64,000 nt of DNA from Guillardia theta CCMP2712 (lineage: Eukaryota > Cryptophyceae > Pyrenomonadales > Geminigeraceae). The stretch covers positions 49,119-113,118 of the forward strand of contig NW_005434595.1 in NCBI RefSeq assembly GCF_000315625.1, written 5' to 3'. Each line of letters begins with the position of its first letter. Within the stretch, counting starts at the first letter, position 1. The notes beneath the pieces were generated by a model. It was not told the origin of the DNA. It was given only the letters and a program-made list of their open reading frames with translations, and did no database searches. The position numbers and the translations under genes are program-made. This document shows, piece after piece, positions 1 through 10,950 of the stretch.

Positions 1-136
1 CCTCCTCCCTCCTCCCTCCTCCCTCCTCCCTCCTCCCTCCTCCCTCCTCCCTCCTCCCTCCTCCCTCCTCCCTCCTCCCCTCCTCCCTCCTCCCTCCTCC
101 CTCCTCCCTCCTCCCTCCTCCCTCCTCTCTCTCTCC
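1..136. repeat. (CCTCCCT)n minisatellite at window edge
   Basis: A near-perfect 7-bp tandem repeat CCTCCCT fills the first ~130 bases and continues off the window. It is pure pyrimidine on the + strand. From 137 to ~890 the sequence stays pyrimidine-rich with short exon-like islands (about 300-357, 475-556 and 619-681, each with AG before and GT after). These may be upstream exons of the + strand gene that ends at 1812, but all three reading frames are partly open, so I could not fix the frame. Confidence 0.9.
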
Positions 137-894
137 CAACGTGATGTCCTCTTTCTCCTCCTTCCCTTTCTTCACCTTCCTCCCCTCCTCCCCTTCCCAC
201 TTGCTGAGGAGAATTTCCCTTCCCCTTCCTCTTGATTTTCTTCTCCCACTCTTCCTTTTCTTTCCCTCCTCTGACATTTCTGATGTGCGTCTAGGCAAAC
301 TCATATCAGCAAGCAACAGTCGAGCAACCACGTCGAGACCATTCGATTCGTCGATGCAGGTCAGCATGAGGGGGGGAAAGAGGACAAGAGGAGGAGAGCA
401 GAACGAGGGGAGGATGATTGAGAAGAGGAAGGAGATAGGGGAGGGAGGAGAAGATTGAGATAGGAGGAGTACAGACTGAACTTCGTCGCTTCCTCAGGAC
501 GAGATCGCGGGCTGAACTCACGCGATGGCCCTCGGGTCCCGTACTCAGTGACGGAGGTGAGGAGGAGGAGGAGGAGGAAAGGGAGAGGAAGGGGAAGGGG
601 GAGGCGGAGGATCGGTAGTGGAGGCTTCTCATGGGTATCGCAGGTGGAACAAGAGCGGGGAAGCCAAGCAGGAACCGACAGGTATCTCATCCTCATCCTC
701 TACCTTTTCCACTTTCTCCTGCTCTGCTTCCTCTGCCTCCACCTTCCCTCGCTCTCTTCTTTCTCATAATTTTGCTCTTCTTGTCTTCTTCCTTTCATCA
801 TTTATTCTGCTTTGTCCTCTCCCTCCGCCAATGTTTCTGTCTGGCTTTCTCGCTTGCTCCTTTCTCTCCCCATCTCCAACTTACCCATGAGCAG

Positions 895-1417
895 GACGAG
901 AAGCTCGTCTGGTAGACGATCAGAGTTCGCTCTCAACAGGTTAGAAGGAGGACAGGAAAATGCACGAGACTTGAACTTCTTGACAGCAGAGGGAGCGACT
1001 GGTTTGAATCCTCTTCCGATCTAGCCAGTCAAACACGGTACCTCTCCTCCCTCTCCCTCCTCCCTCCTCCCTCATTCTCCTCCTTTCCCCGCCTTTCCTT
1101 GTCCTCCCTCCTCCCTTCTTCCTCTTCTCTCCCCTCCTGCATTCATGTCGTCTTCAATCGTTTCGATCAACTGACACAGTATTTCTCTTCCTTGTTTCCT
1201 CCTCTTCCTCCTCCTCCTGCACTTGCAGATCGTCGCAAGAAAGTTTTCTCGATAAACTCGGAGAGCACCAAGTCACTCCAAGGAGGCGAGGAGGGAGACC
1301 ACAGAGTGCCAGCCAGGCTCAGGTCATCACCATCATCACCATCATCATCATCATCAGCATCAGCATCAGCATCATCATCATCATCATCACATCATCATCA
1401 TCATCATCACCACCACC

Positions 1418-1451
<34 letters not shown>

Positions 1452-1812
1452 TCTCCATCATCATCACCATCATCATCACCATCACCATCACCATCATCAT
1501 CGTCATCATCATCATCATCTCCCTCTCCATCTCCATCATCGCCTTCTCCTCTTCCTCCTTCTCTCCCTCCTCTTCCTCTCACTTTCTCTCAGAGCATATT
1601 CGGCATCCCCAAGGAGGAGGAGAACATTGTCTCCCGGTGAAGTAAGCTACTTACCCTTGTCGCCTCTGACCCTCCTTGCAAACCAGCTGGGCGCGAGTAG
1701 GCAAGGACGAGCTGAGAAACGAGAAGCAGCACGCCAAGGCTATCAGGTCACATCCTCCGCGTCCTCCGACAGCTCCCTGGCCCTCCTGGCAGTGAATCGA
1801 GCGCGAGCATAA
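895..1812 (+). CDS. Unknown multi-exon protein (3' part)
   Basis: I do not recognise this gene. Six consecutive exons join in phase: 895-939, 990-1037, 1229-1322, 1593-1636, 1687-1746 and 1773-1812 (stop TAA). The deduced C-terminal ~110 residues are hydrophilic and rich in Ser, Arg and Glu (e.g. SIFGIPKEEENIVSR across 1593-1636), with no membrane segment or known motif. The intron 1323-1592 contains an (ATC)n microsatellite, which makes a misleading poly-His reading frame if read through. Upstream exons probably exist between 300 and 681. The gene ends 96 bp from the oppositely oriented exonuclease gene. Seen: phase-compatible splice sites. Inferred: that it is expressed as one mRNA. Confidence 0.5.
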
Positions 1813-1908
1813 TGAATGTTTCATGTTTACTTCTTCTCCTCTCCTCCTCTCTCCTCTTCTCCGTGATTTCCCTCCACTCCCTGCTCTCTCCTCTCCCTCT
1901 TCCTCCTC

Positions 1909-4900
1909 TCAGGCCTTCCAGGTCTGTAGCGCCTCCTCCCACGAGGAAGACTTTGCAGCTTCTTTGAAGAGGGGGAGCAGGACTAGCGCGTCCAACGCCG
2001 CGTACCGCAGCTGGGGAGCTGAGAGAGGCCGCTGGCTCCAGTCGCTCATCGCCTGCTCCTTGTTCAGCTCCGCCCCGTCTAGAACTTCCCTTGACAGGCC
2101 CGCAAGGCTGCTGGAGACTAACGTGTCAGAAGGAGCAGCTGAGATTGTGCTGGGCGAGGGAGAAGGATGGGGGTGGGGGCAAAACTTGGGTACCTCTGGT
2201 ACTTCTTGGTGCGAGGACGAGAACTTTTCGCCCAGTGGGAGAGGTCAAAGACTCCGTTGACCTGCCGATCCTGCGCGTCAGCCTCCACCAGAGGCCCAAG
2301 CTGCTGACCTGTGAGAAGACTTGGGTCATGTCTGCGCCCACTTGTCGGATCTTCCGGATGTCATCCCTGAGCTGAGAAAGTGGTCATCCACAGGTGAAAG
2401 CGCGACATTTCGGGACCTCGAAACCGAGCTTGACGATCTTGCTGTTCTCCACGACGTTCTTTAAGGATTGGCAGAACAGCTGGGAGAGGAAGAGGTCAGA
2501 GTAAGGGCTAATCTTCTAGTTGACTTGCCCCTTTGGCTTCTTCCAGCTCCCTCGCCTGCACTCGTTTGTCGTCGTAGAGAGCTGGGAAGGGCGTCAAATG
2601 GGAGTAAGAAGGAGGGAGTTTGTCTACTCTGAAGGTCAACAATCAAGGCGTAACGGATGTTTGTCGATCGGGGATCGCCAACAGATATCTGCATTCTGCT
2701 CAATTGCTCGCATCTACGAGGACAGGGAGGAACGACCTGCATCAGCGACACCCGATTCCTCTCGTTGGTTCGCCGTATCGGCTTCCACTCTGCATCGATT
2801 CCTGTTTGACCCGTCATGACAAGAGCGGAGACAAGCTGGTGATCTCGAGTTGAGTTGTGTTCGAACTTGATGACAATGATGACTGCTGTGGAGATCTTAC
2901 CGATCGCTGGGGGCAGATGTGCAGTGTAAGACCAGATTGAGTCGCTGGCCGTGTAAGAACCGTCCGAATGGTTCATGTCTGGGAAGCAATCAGTTGTCTA
3001 CATTGCACAAGAACCAACTGACATGATTCCCTATCAAGTTTGTCAAGAACAAGAGAAGCTTCTACCAACGAGCTTGGACTGTGAAAACAATGGAGTCATA
3101 TTGTGACAACAGAATGTCACGCTCTGCTATCTGAATGATGGTGTGAAAGAATCATCTTTGCCCTCTTGCTCTGTTGTTTGCCGGATCACCTGTTCACGAG
3201 GAGCATCTTACACTTGGGAGGAATCCTGAGATATTTCTTGCTCTCCTCCTTGATCTTTCGGATTGACTCGCGGATCAGGTCGTTGTCGACTGGCGGACAT
3301 TGACTTTCAAGTTGAAACTTTGACCTAGAAACATTCAAACACGATGAGAATGAAGACGAAGTGCAAGAAGGAAAGAGGAAGAAGGAGAGAAGAGGGAGAG
3401 GGAGAGGGAGAGGAAGTTGGAGGAACGGAGATAGGGACAGGACAGGGGAGAAGGCGAGCGAGGAAGGACAGGGGGAGAGAGAGGGAAAGAGAGAGCAGGT
3501 ACCGTATCTTGTCTGCCAGCTCGAAGTTTCGCAGGGAACAGAGCTGATGGAACAGGAAAACTCCAAGGTACTTCATCCACAGGTGTTAGAGGGGAGAAGA
3601 TAAAGTTGAAACATCGTAATGAACATCTCACATCTCTCAAAGTATCATTTTCCTCATGCATGACGTAAGTCACTGCTCCCTCAATCATCTTGTTCTTCAA
3701 CAATTTCAGGATCTGCTGCTGTTTGTACCTGGAGCTTTCTTCAGCATTGACTTGTAGAGAAACACAAGTCCATGTTTCTTAATGGAGATATCAACCACAA
3801 CACCAGAAATTGTATGACAACAAGTACGAGTCTCACCTCTCCTTCGCCTGATCTAAAAGAGATACACCATCTTCATCACTTCCAACCTCCCACATTTCTG
3901 CCAGTCTCAAGGCAACCTTGTACTGCTCAGAGTCGATCGAGTACTTCACGAACCAGGAGCGATCATTCCCATTTCCCATGAGCCTGATGAGAGTCTCGGC
4001 AACATTCCAGTTCCCATCTCCCGCATACTCTCGCGCAGCATCTTGCACTGAGATGCAATCTTCACACTGGAGGAAAGAGATGAGGCGGTGGAGGTCACGA
4101 TACCCGACGAGATCGACTTCTCTTGTGATGTACTCGTGTGAGATTTGGTCCACGAGGCCGTTCACCTTGAGATCCGCCGATGAGATGCGGAACGAGCGGA
4201 TGATGGAATGAACAACTTTTGGACTGACCCTCCCCTGACCTCTTAGGATGAAGATGACAAACTTAGATGCTAACTTGCGGTGTTGGTAATCAACTTCCGG
4301 CTCCTCCATCATGTCTGCCCCATCTTCTGTAACTCTGATCCCCTCGGGATGCGATATAGACGACATAAACACCTGTACAACCTTGCAGGTCAGAATGCAG
4401 TCTGCTCCATCCTGAAGACCTGTCGTACCTTTATGAAGATTTTGATGGCCTGGTCGACATTTTTGGTGTATGAACGAGATGCAACGACGTAGAAGCAGTC
4501 GAAGATGTCTTCGTGCGTCATTTCTAAGTTCATCAGCACCTTCTCTAAGGCCGCAAGTTTCTTGTTCTGCCCCGACGCTTCCTGTATCTTTTTAAGGACC
4601 CATCTGCTTAACAGATCGGGCTTTCCTCCCCGTGTCTCCTCCACAGGAGTTCTTAGGCACATTAAGGAGCAGCTCGAGCGCCTGCTCAACTGTCTGCCCT
4701 CGTCCGGGCGCCCGAAGGCTGATATGCTCCTCCGTGGGAAGGAGTGCGGAGGTATCAGAGAAGCCATTGAGGGCAGTGAGGGGACAAACATGCTGCGTGT
4801 TGCAGGGAGTGTCTTCTCAATGATGAAGGGCAAGAAGAAGGCAAACCCAACTCCTCTGCCCTTCAGAAACCTACAAGAATTCCGCAATGGCGGCGCTGAG

Positions 4901-5007
4901 ATCGGGCCCGACGTCTTGGCATGCCCAGATCCCGCGCTCTTGACCTCCCTCAGGCAAAGGATCATCGGGATTCCCCAGCAGTGAACTTTCTCTCCCATAG
5001 TGTGCAC
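1909..5007 (-). CDS. mut-7/EXD3-like 3'-5' exonuclease
   Basis: Twelve phase-compatible exons: 5007-4429, 4381-3837, 3734-3632, 3570-3503, 3324-3212, 2978-2737, 2698-2638, 2581-2529, 2479-2417, 2371-2309, 2270-2194 and 2107-1909. The C-terminal third is a DEDD-type RNase D/WRN exonuclease domain: motif I reads GIDAEWKP (exon 2978-2737), followed by IVDLQ, KLGFE, VFDLSHW and a motif III segment MSDWSQRPL plus YAALDA (last exon). That set gives the D-x-E and terminal D acid residues expected for two-metal 3'-5' exonucleases. The long N-terminal half (4429-5007 and 3837-4381) is helical and fits the N-terminal region of mut-7/EXD3 proteins. The protein stops soon after motif III, so there is no C-terminal Mut7-C domain. 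The intron after 2529 starts with GCAAGT (GC-AG). The start ATG at 5007 is the first in frame; the first exon edge is the least certain. Likely role: RNA 3'-end trimming (family inference). Confidence 0.8.
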
Positions 5008-5199
5008 CCTTCTTCCTCCTCATACCACTCTGCTCCCTCCATGGCCCTCCATCCTCCATCTTCCTCCCTCCCTTCCTGTCGCCTCCCCCGCCATACCGAC
5101 CAAAAAGCCCTGTCAGGCACCTCACTTTTGCTGCCTCGATTCTCGTCTGAGGTGGGCTTGTCCATTGAACTTGACTGAATGATCCGGGTACCATGAATG

Positions 5200-6045
5200 A
5201 TAGCCTATAGTAACTGAGGTCGGATCAGTCCGTCGGACCGGCGAGCGCCCTCCGGTGACCGGGCCGGAGTCCCATGCCGCACGGTGGATCGTAACTGAGC
5301 CTCGGAGTGACTCGAGACTCTCAGCCGGGCTGGCAGTTCGGAACCCCTGCCGGGAGTCACGGTCCGGGGCGCGGCCGCGCTCAGACGGTCACTGTCACGA
5401 GTCACACGCCGCGGCCGGGTCAACTTTGACCGTACAGGCTCTTTGCCGGAACGCCGCCGCCTGGTTACGGTATGGTAGTACCGTCGGGACTCGGACCGAC
5501 GGAGCGGCTCTCACCGACCGTACGGCACGCGCGGCCGGGCGCGGCCGTGACGGCACCGTGTCCGACGGTCGGTCGGTCTGGCAGCGCCCGGGCGGCACTC
5601 AGGCTGGCAGGCTGCTGTGCCGCTCGGCAGCCTCGGACGGTCCGATCAGTTCCAATCCTTATCATGCCCGCTGACATGATTGAACTTCAAAGACGCACCG
5701 TCACGGTGAGCCTCGGACCGTAGGCAGTGCCGTCCGCCGGACACCCGGTGACCCGCTGCCGCTGCCAGTGTGCCATCATCAGACGGTTAGTACCGGCGTC
5801 GGCAACGGCACTTATCATGCCAGTGCCGTGGGCAGGGTCAGTGACCCTGGTGTGACCCGCCGCCCGACTCGAGTCTGGCGCCGTCATCCGCCGATCGGAT
5901 CGCCGCGATCAAGTTGACGGTGACCTTACCGTACTGTGTGATCATCGAGTCGGGGCCTCGGCCCAGCGGCGATCGTCCGCCCGGATCGGTGCTGTATGAT
6001 CCAAGCCGGGTCTGCAGACCGTCCACTGCACACAAGAAACATTGA
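5200..6045. other. Palindrome-rich GC island 1
   Basis: A gene-free stretch with no credible ORF. It is dense in short self-complementary words (CCGG, GGCC, GTAC, GATC, CGGTACCG-like) and in TCAGTGACTG-like strings. The texture differs sharply from neighbouring genes and from the AT-rich spacer at 6050-6490. See the findings for the shared pattern. Confidence 0.6.
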
Positions 6046-6500
6046 ACGTTGCTGAGCTATTGAGCAGCCCGGAAAGTTCCGAAGTTAACAAGGCACATGA
6101 TGTCACTCATCACAGGTTTATGGGGGTTGAAGTGACGATCACGGAATATTGTGTCCTTGATAGAGATAAGATTATATGTCCTTGATGAAGAGTATATATT
6201 CTGGACGATAATGTCCCAGGAGAGAAACCATATAGAGAGAGGGAAGAGAGATAGATACCTGGCTCTAGATGCGACTGAGAGAGGATCGGATGGATTGGTC
6301 AAGTTGGGAGCTCGGAGGAGCTCGGAGGACCGTCGGAGGAGGTAGAGGGGGGGGGGCGGTGGCAAGGAGTAAAAAATCCTGTGCGTTGGCAGCGGAATCA
6401 AATCGAAAAGAAGTCCTTTCAAAATCCATTCTCTGCAGTCGAGCTTCCAATGTATGAGTATTTTTCATAGTGTCTCACATAAGAAAAGTGATAAGTTTAG
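6046..6500. other. Spacer without recognisable gene
   Basis: A moderately AT-rich spacer with TATATA-like words near 6170-6210 and a short G run near 6350. Open frames on both strands are short and mutually overlapping. I see no domain, signal peptide or splice pattern that supports a gene. Confidence 0.4.
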
Positions 6501-7180
6501 GTATGACGCGGCTAGTTCCATCGAGGAGAGGGGGCCGAGCAATTATTTCAGTAAAGTCGCCGCCGATGCTGATAGTAGCAGCTGATTTTTAACTTAACTT
6601 TGAGCGAAGTAGTACGGAGTACGGATCTTTGACTTAACTTTGAGTAAAGTGTGTACCGTGAGTGGGCCGTCAGACTGATGACTGGCCTGAGAGGCGGATT
6701 TCAGTCGGGCCGCAGTCCGGGGGCCGGATCACTGTGACAGTTGATCCCGGCGCCAGGGGTCCGAGTCAGCAAATTTTCCGATACAAAGTTTTAGTAAAAT
6801 GTGAACTAAGAAGTGTCGGTGGGCTTCATCGGGATTACGGGGGTCGGCTGAGGACCTGGGCCCCCGGCAGTGCCACGGCGGCCGCCCGGCGCCGCCGCCG
6901 CCGCGGCTCCCGATGTCGCTCACAGAGTCAGTGGCAGCGGCCCGGCCCGGTGTGGCCGCCGCGGATCAGTTCCGGGACCGGGAGCCTAGGAAGTCCAAGC
7001 CCGGCTAGGCCCTTGAAGTTCAACTCAGCCGACGTCAGATGCATTCAGGGCGCAGATCGTGTGCGTTGCCAGGCTTCCGTCAAGTTAAGCCAAGTTTAAG
7101 TCGCGTAGTAATGTCGGACCTCGGCGGTAAGGCCTGTACGCCGGTAGTGACTAGACCGTCGGTACCCTTTCCGAGCGATG
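6501..7180. other. Palindrome-rich GC island 2
   Basis: Same texture as island 1: GC-rich with many GTAC, CCGG and GGCC words and no supported gene. It contains two near-identical short strings around 6585 and 6625 (ACTTAACTTTGAG), a motif that recurs in other islands (e.g. ACTTCACTTTGAG near 34580). Confidence 0.55.
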
Positions 7181-7234
7181 CATATTTTACACTTAGACAA
7201 AGCAAAATATCCCAAAACGAAATTAAAATACAGA

Positions 7235-8580
7235 CTAGACAGACTTGTTCGAATCCGAAGGCGACCAGCTTGGCGGCTTAGCATCGTTAACATGAGCTAG
7301 ATAGTCCTCTGACTCTGAGACTCGATTCCTGGCCAAGTACAGCTCTGCCGTATGCACATTCGACGCAGTCTTGTCCAATCCTGCATCAGCAGCAGCATCA
7401 GACTGATTTTCGAACAACAATCGCAGGAAGTATACCTGCGGCGATCGGCTCGATCACCGGTTTCAACCAGCTCGTCGCTCGTGGCAGAGCCCTCGATGCC
7501 GCATAATCCACGATGAAGGGCGGCAGGAGGGGTGAGCAGCGAACCTTAGCGCTCAGCCACACCCTGTTGAAGCAGAGTTAGGTTGATAAATCAGAGAATA
7601 ATAGGACAAGATCAAGAGGGTAGTAGGACAAGGCCCAATCAGCACTGACCTTGTCCATCCTTCCTCCCGTTCTGGACATTGTTCCAGGAACCAGAAACCG
7701 CGCGCCTCATCGAATGCGCTGGAGCCCATTCCGCTCCTGTCGAGCTGAAACTCTTTGAGCAACTTTGTCAGGATATGAGAACCTACAAGATGCATGAGCA
7801 CCTAGCATGTTTCGGAACTTGTTCAAGCTCAGATCTGCTGTCACTTCCAACCGGAATCTGCAATGAAATCAATTAGACAAAGGTTGTTGCCAGTTCAAGT
7901 TAAAGAAGAAGTTACGGCAAACCATGAAGCAACACAACATAGTGATCATAAAAACAGATTCTTCATTTGATTCATTGGCTGCACCTGCTCAGCTTGAACC
8001 TGGCCTTGCACCGCACGCTTGACCGAGTTCCGGGAATTATGGTAGCTTCACGAACAGTGGCGATCCTCTGCACAGAGTCAACCATCATGAGAGATCAAGG
8101 TTCACACACCTGAGGATAGCGCTCAACATCTGAGAGCACTGCCATGACCGTCGGGATGTCCGCTTTGACGTCCACAACAACCAGCCCCTCTCCTAGCAAC
8201 CCGCTCCTACTCTGTTTCTCCACCCTGTCGCCCGCAAGCAACCGCGAAACTTCAGCATCTGAGAGCCTTGGCAAAGGTGGCCTCCTTGGTCTCTCTGCTG
8301 CTGGAAAGATTTTCCCCCACTCCCCTTGTAAATCTACCTTGGGACGAGTCAGTGCGCTGACCAAGCCCTGGGCTCCCTGGGGGACAGTTCGTGCTCGTGC
8401 TGAAGCATCAACAAAGGTTCCTGTCAATGCCGATGGTCGTTCTAGGAAGGAACTTTTGCAGCGGGACTGCTCGAATGACGGTTGAGAACATCCTCTCCTC
8501 AATAGACGAGCTGGGGAAGGCTGGAAAGCAAAACTGCAGGATGATATGCTGATAAAGAGCGCTGCGTGTAAGAGCTTCAT
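7235..8580 (-). CDS. Plastid-targeted START-like (SRPBCC/polyketide cyclase-type) protein
   Basis: Six in-phase exons: 8580-8110, 8067-7985, 7857-7802, 7752-7650, 7563-7436 and 7380-7235 (stop). The chosen ATG at 8580 opens a classic signal peptide (MKLLHAALFISISSCSFA) followed directly by FQPS and a basic, Ser/Arg-rich stretch: a signal peptide plus transit peptide with Phe at +1, the hallmark of complex plastid targeting. An earlier in-frame ATG at 8622 would bury the signal peptide. The mature part has the SRPBCC/START-like pattern: GLVVVDVKADIPTV, then SDVERYP, FKLSRF, GFWFLEQC and a helical C-terminal VDYAASRALPRATSW. This matches the plant and algal polyketide cyclase/dehydrase-lipid transport superfamily. 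Introns are very short (42, 127, 49, 86 and 55 nt). Expected site: plastid. The ligand is unknown; lipid or isoprenoid binding is a family inference. Confidence 0.85.
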
Positions 8581-9590
8581 ATCTAAGTGGACTCTCTGAC
8601 TGATACCAACTGTAAGAAACATTTTATCTCCGTCTGATCAGCACAGAACCCAACATGTTCTTGGCCCTTAAAATGAAAACAAAACGAAGTCCCTGCAAGC
8701 ACTAGTCAGGGCCGGCTGTCACTCAATGAAATCTCTACGGTTGAGATCATCACAATGATATGATCAAGTAAACGATTTAACAGCCGCATGCTAGCATTTA
8801 TCCAGGAAAAGAGTGGACACAACCCATTTTCTAAATCAACACGTTTACGTCAAGCCATCTAGTTCCACTTTCAAACCAGGCAGAGTGGCACCCTACTGGG
8901 CTCTGGGATAGGTTGAGCCATGCTCACTTGGAAGTATCTCTTTGAGCTACATGTGCATTCAACATCTTTACAAGAACATGGACTGGTTTCTCCCTGCTAA
9001 CGATAAAGTTGCTACATCCATCTTCCCCCATGTGCATCGCCTCTAAACATTCTTTCTCTCCCCCACCCCAAAACCTCTCAACCCAGCACCGGTCACCCTA
9101 TAACCCCCTCAAATACACACCTCACCCTACCCCCAAGAGATATTGATTAAATAAACTAAATTATTTTCAATACTATTTGTACAGTTTCATTGTATTATCA
9201 ATATTAACTAAAGAAGCAGTACCAAGATGACTACCCCTACCCAGCCATCTTATCGACATATCTCAAACGCCTACCACCACTCCAGCGATAGGACTTAAGT
9301 ACCCCCACCCCTCATTCTCCGCTCAAAGGGACAATCACCCCACCCCTGCGGTTGGCAGCCCTGGCGCTTTATTACGGGATTTGGCTGACTACCGTGACTC
9401 TCTGTGAATCTTCCAATGGTACAAATTAAAACTAGTTTTGACATTATTCAGTTATTAAATGATTTTATAATACTCACTTCGGTTATCGTACCTCACAAAT
9501 TCTGAAATTATCCTTTTTGGATGAATATAAAACAATTTATTTGACCAAAAAATGTTTTTGTATAGCATGCGACCGGATAGAGGGTAGGGT
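8581..9590. other. Spacer: AT-rich with C-rich tracts
   Basis: No gene supported. 9050-9340 is rich in CCCCACC/TACCCC strings on the + strand, alternating with AT-rich blocks (9140-9210 and 9420-9560). A short GGGTAGGGTAGGGTACCC palindrome lies at about 9585-9602, at the border with the next GC island. Confidence 0.45.
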
Positions 9591-9599
9591 AGGGTACCC

Positions 9600-10310
9600 T
9601 ACCTTTGCTGTGGGTGATGTTTTACAGGGTCGTACATAGAAGCAGCACGTAGGGACCTACCCCGTGGTACTTGCAAGCTCCTTATGTGTCTCATGACGAG
9701 GATCCATAACCCACGGTGATGCGGCCTCACTGCAGGCACAGTGATCGAGATCGAGAGTCGGGCGTGACTCAGTGCCACGGTTGAGCGCCGGGGGAACTTA
9801 AGTACTTCTGAGGCTGGCCCGCCGGCCCGCCCGGCCGACGGTGGGCCCGGTCCGGCGAGCCGCCCGCGCCGGGCCCGGCGGGCCCGGAGCCTGGGAGTCC
9901 CGGAGGCTTTTACTTTGCCGCATGATTTTTTTTCACTGAATCTGCGGCAGTTCCGGCCGGCCCGGACTCCGCGGCTCCGGCCGGGACCGGCGTCGGACGC
10001 GCGATGATCCGACCGGACTGACGGCGGGAGTCCGACGCCGGAAACAACCGTTGAACCGTTCAAGCCCGCCACGGGTCGTACCGTAGTACCCGGCCCCGGC
10101 CGGCCGGGTCGGACTCCCGGACCGTAGCACGGGCCTCAGTCCGGCCGCCGCCGGGCGGGCCGCCGGTATATCCGAGTATGAAGACTCGAGGGGGAGGGGG
10201 GGTGCCACGGTGGTCGATCATCCTGAAAGGATTGAAAAATGACTAGATGGTAAGGCCTGAGCGGGACGAAGTACGGTATGTGACCGAATACGGGTGGGGT
10301 GATCACTACT
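9600..10310. other. Palindrome-rich GC island 3
   Basis: Very GC-rich (especially 9800-10190) with GGCCCG, CCGGCC and GTACC strings. The open frames here are products of base composition. It is bounded on the left by C-rich tracts and on the right (10300-10500) by G-rich GGGGGTAGGGG tracts on the same strand, so the flanks are roughly opposite in strand sense. 10310-10620 is AT-rich without a supported gene. Confidence 0.55.
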
Positions 10311-10950
10311 GGGGGTAAAGGTGCTGTTTTTCCTTGTGATTGGGAAATTTGGGAGCAAAGTATAGATGATAGGTTATTTTGAATATTGATGTAATTGAGA
10401 GATTTTGATAGTTGCCATATGTTAAAATGCCTGGAGAAAAGGTGTTCAGGAAAGGGGGTAGGGGTGAAAAGATTTCATGAACCAAGGGGGTAAGCCAAGG
10501 CATGGCTATTTGGATATTGAAGAAATGTTGACAATATTTTGTAAATATGTTATATTATTTGAAATTTTGTAGATTATTTACAAATATTCAACTGTAATTA
10601 TATCCAAAGTATTTCAAAAGATCTCATCTGCCACCCTCTGCCGGCAAAATCATTCCCAGCATTCCCCACAAGGCGACTGCTATGCCGCATGAAGGGTGCA
10701 GGTAGTGAGAGGGATAGCTTGCAATTATCTTAGCGGGCAAACACAAGCAGCATCAAAAAGAGACCATCAATCTGCAACATATCACTTGACACCGAACAGC
10801 CCATGACGAGGGCCGTGATAGGAAGCCCATTTGCTTGTTAGAACGGGAAAGTTTCTTGAAAGGGGGCTAGACAAAGTTGGTAACGATGGAGAAATCCACA
10901 AGCGAGGAATAACATCGAGTCATCTGGACGTTCCGAAGACATTCACTCTC

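Noticed and set aside
1099-1812. Long + strand frame with a poly-His tract
   Set aside because: The His run is an (ATC/CAC)n microsatellite inside the intron 1323-1592; flanking exons splice in phase without it.
1823-2260. + strand frame of 145 codons that first looked like the end of the upstream gene
   Set aside because: It is the antisense of the exonuclease motif III exons (YAALDA, MSDWSQRPL) on the minus strand, which have clear family support.
4505-4984. + strand frame of 159 codons
   Set aside because: Antisense of the first exon of the exonuclease gene; no independent support.
9585-9602. Telomere-like GGGTAGGGTAGGG string
   Set aside because: Only two to three units in a palindromic context inside the window; no longer array, so no evidence of a telomere or healed end.
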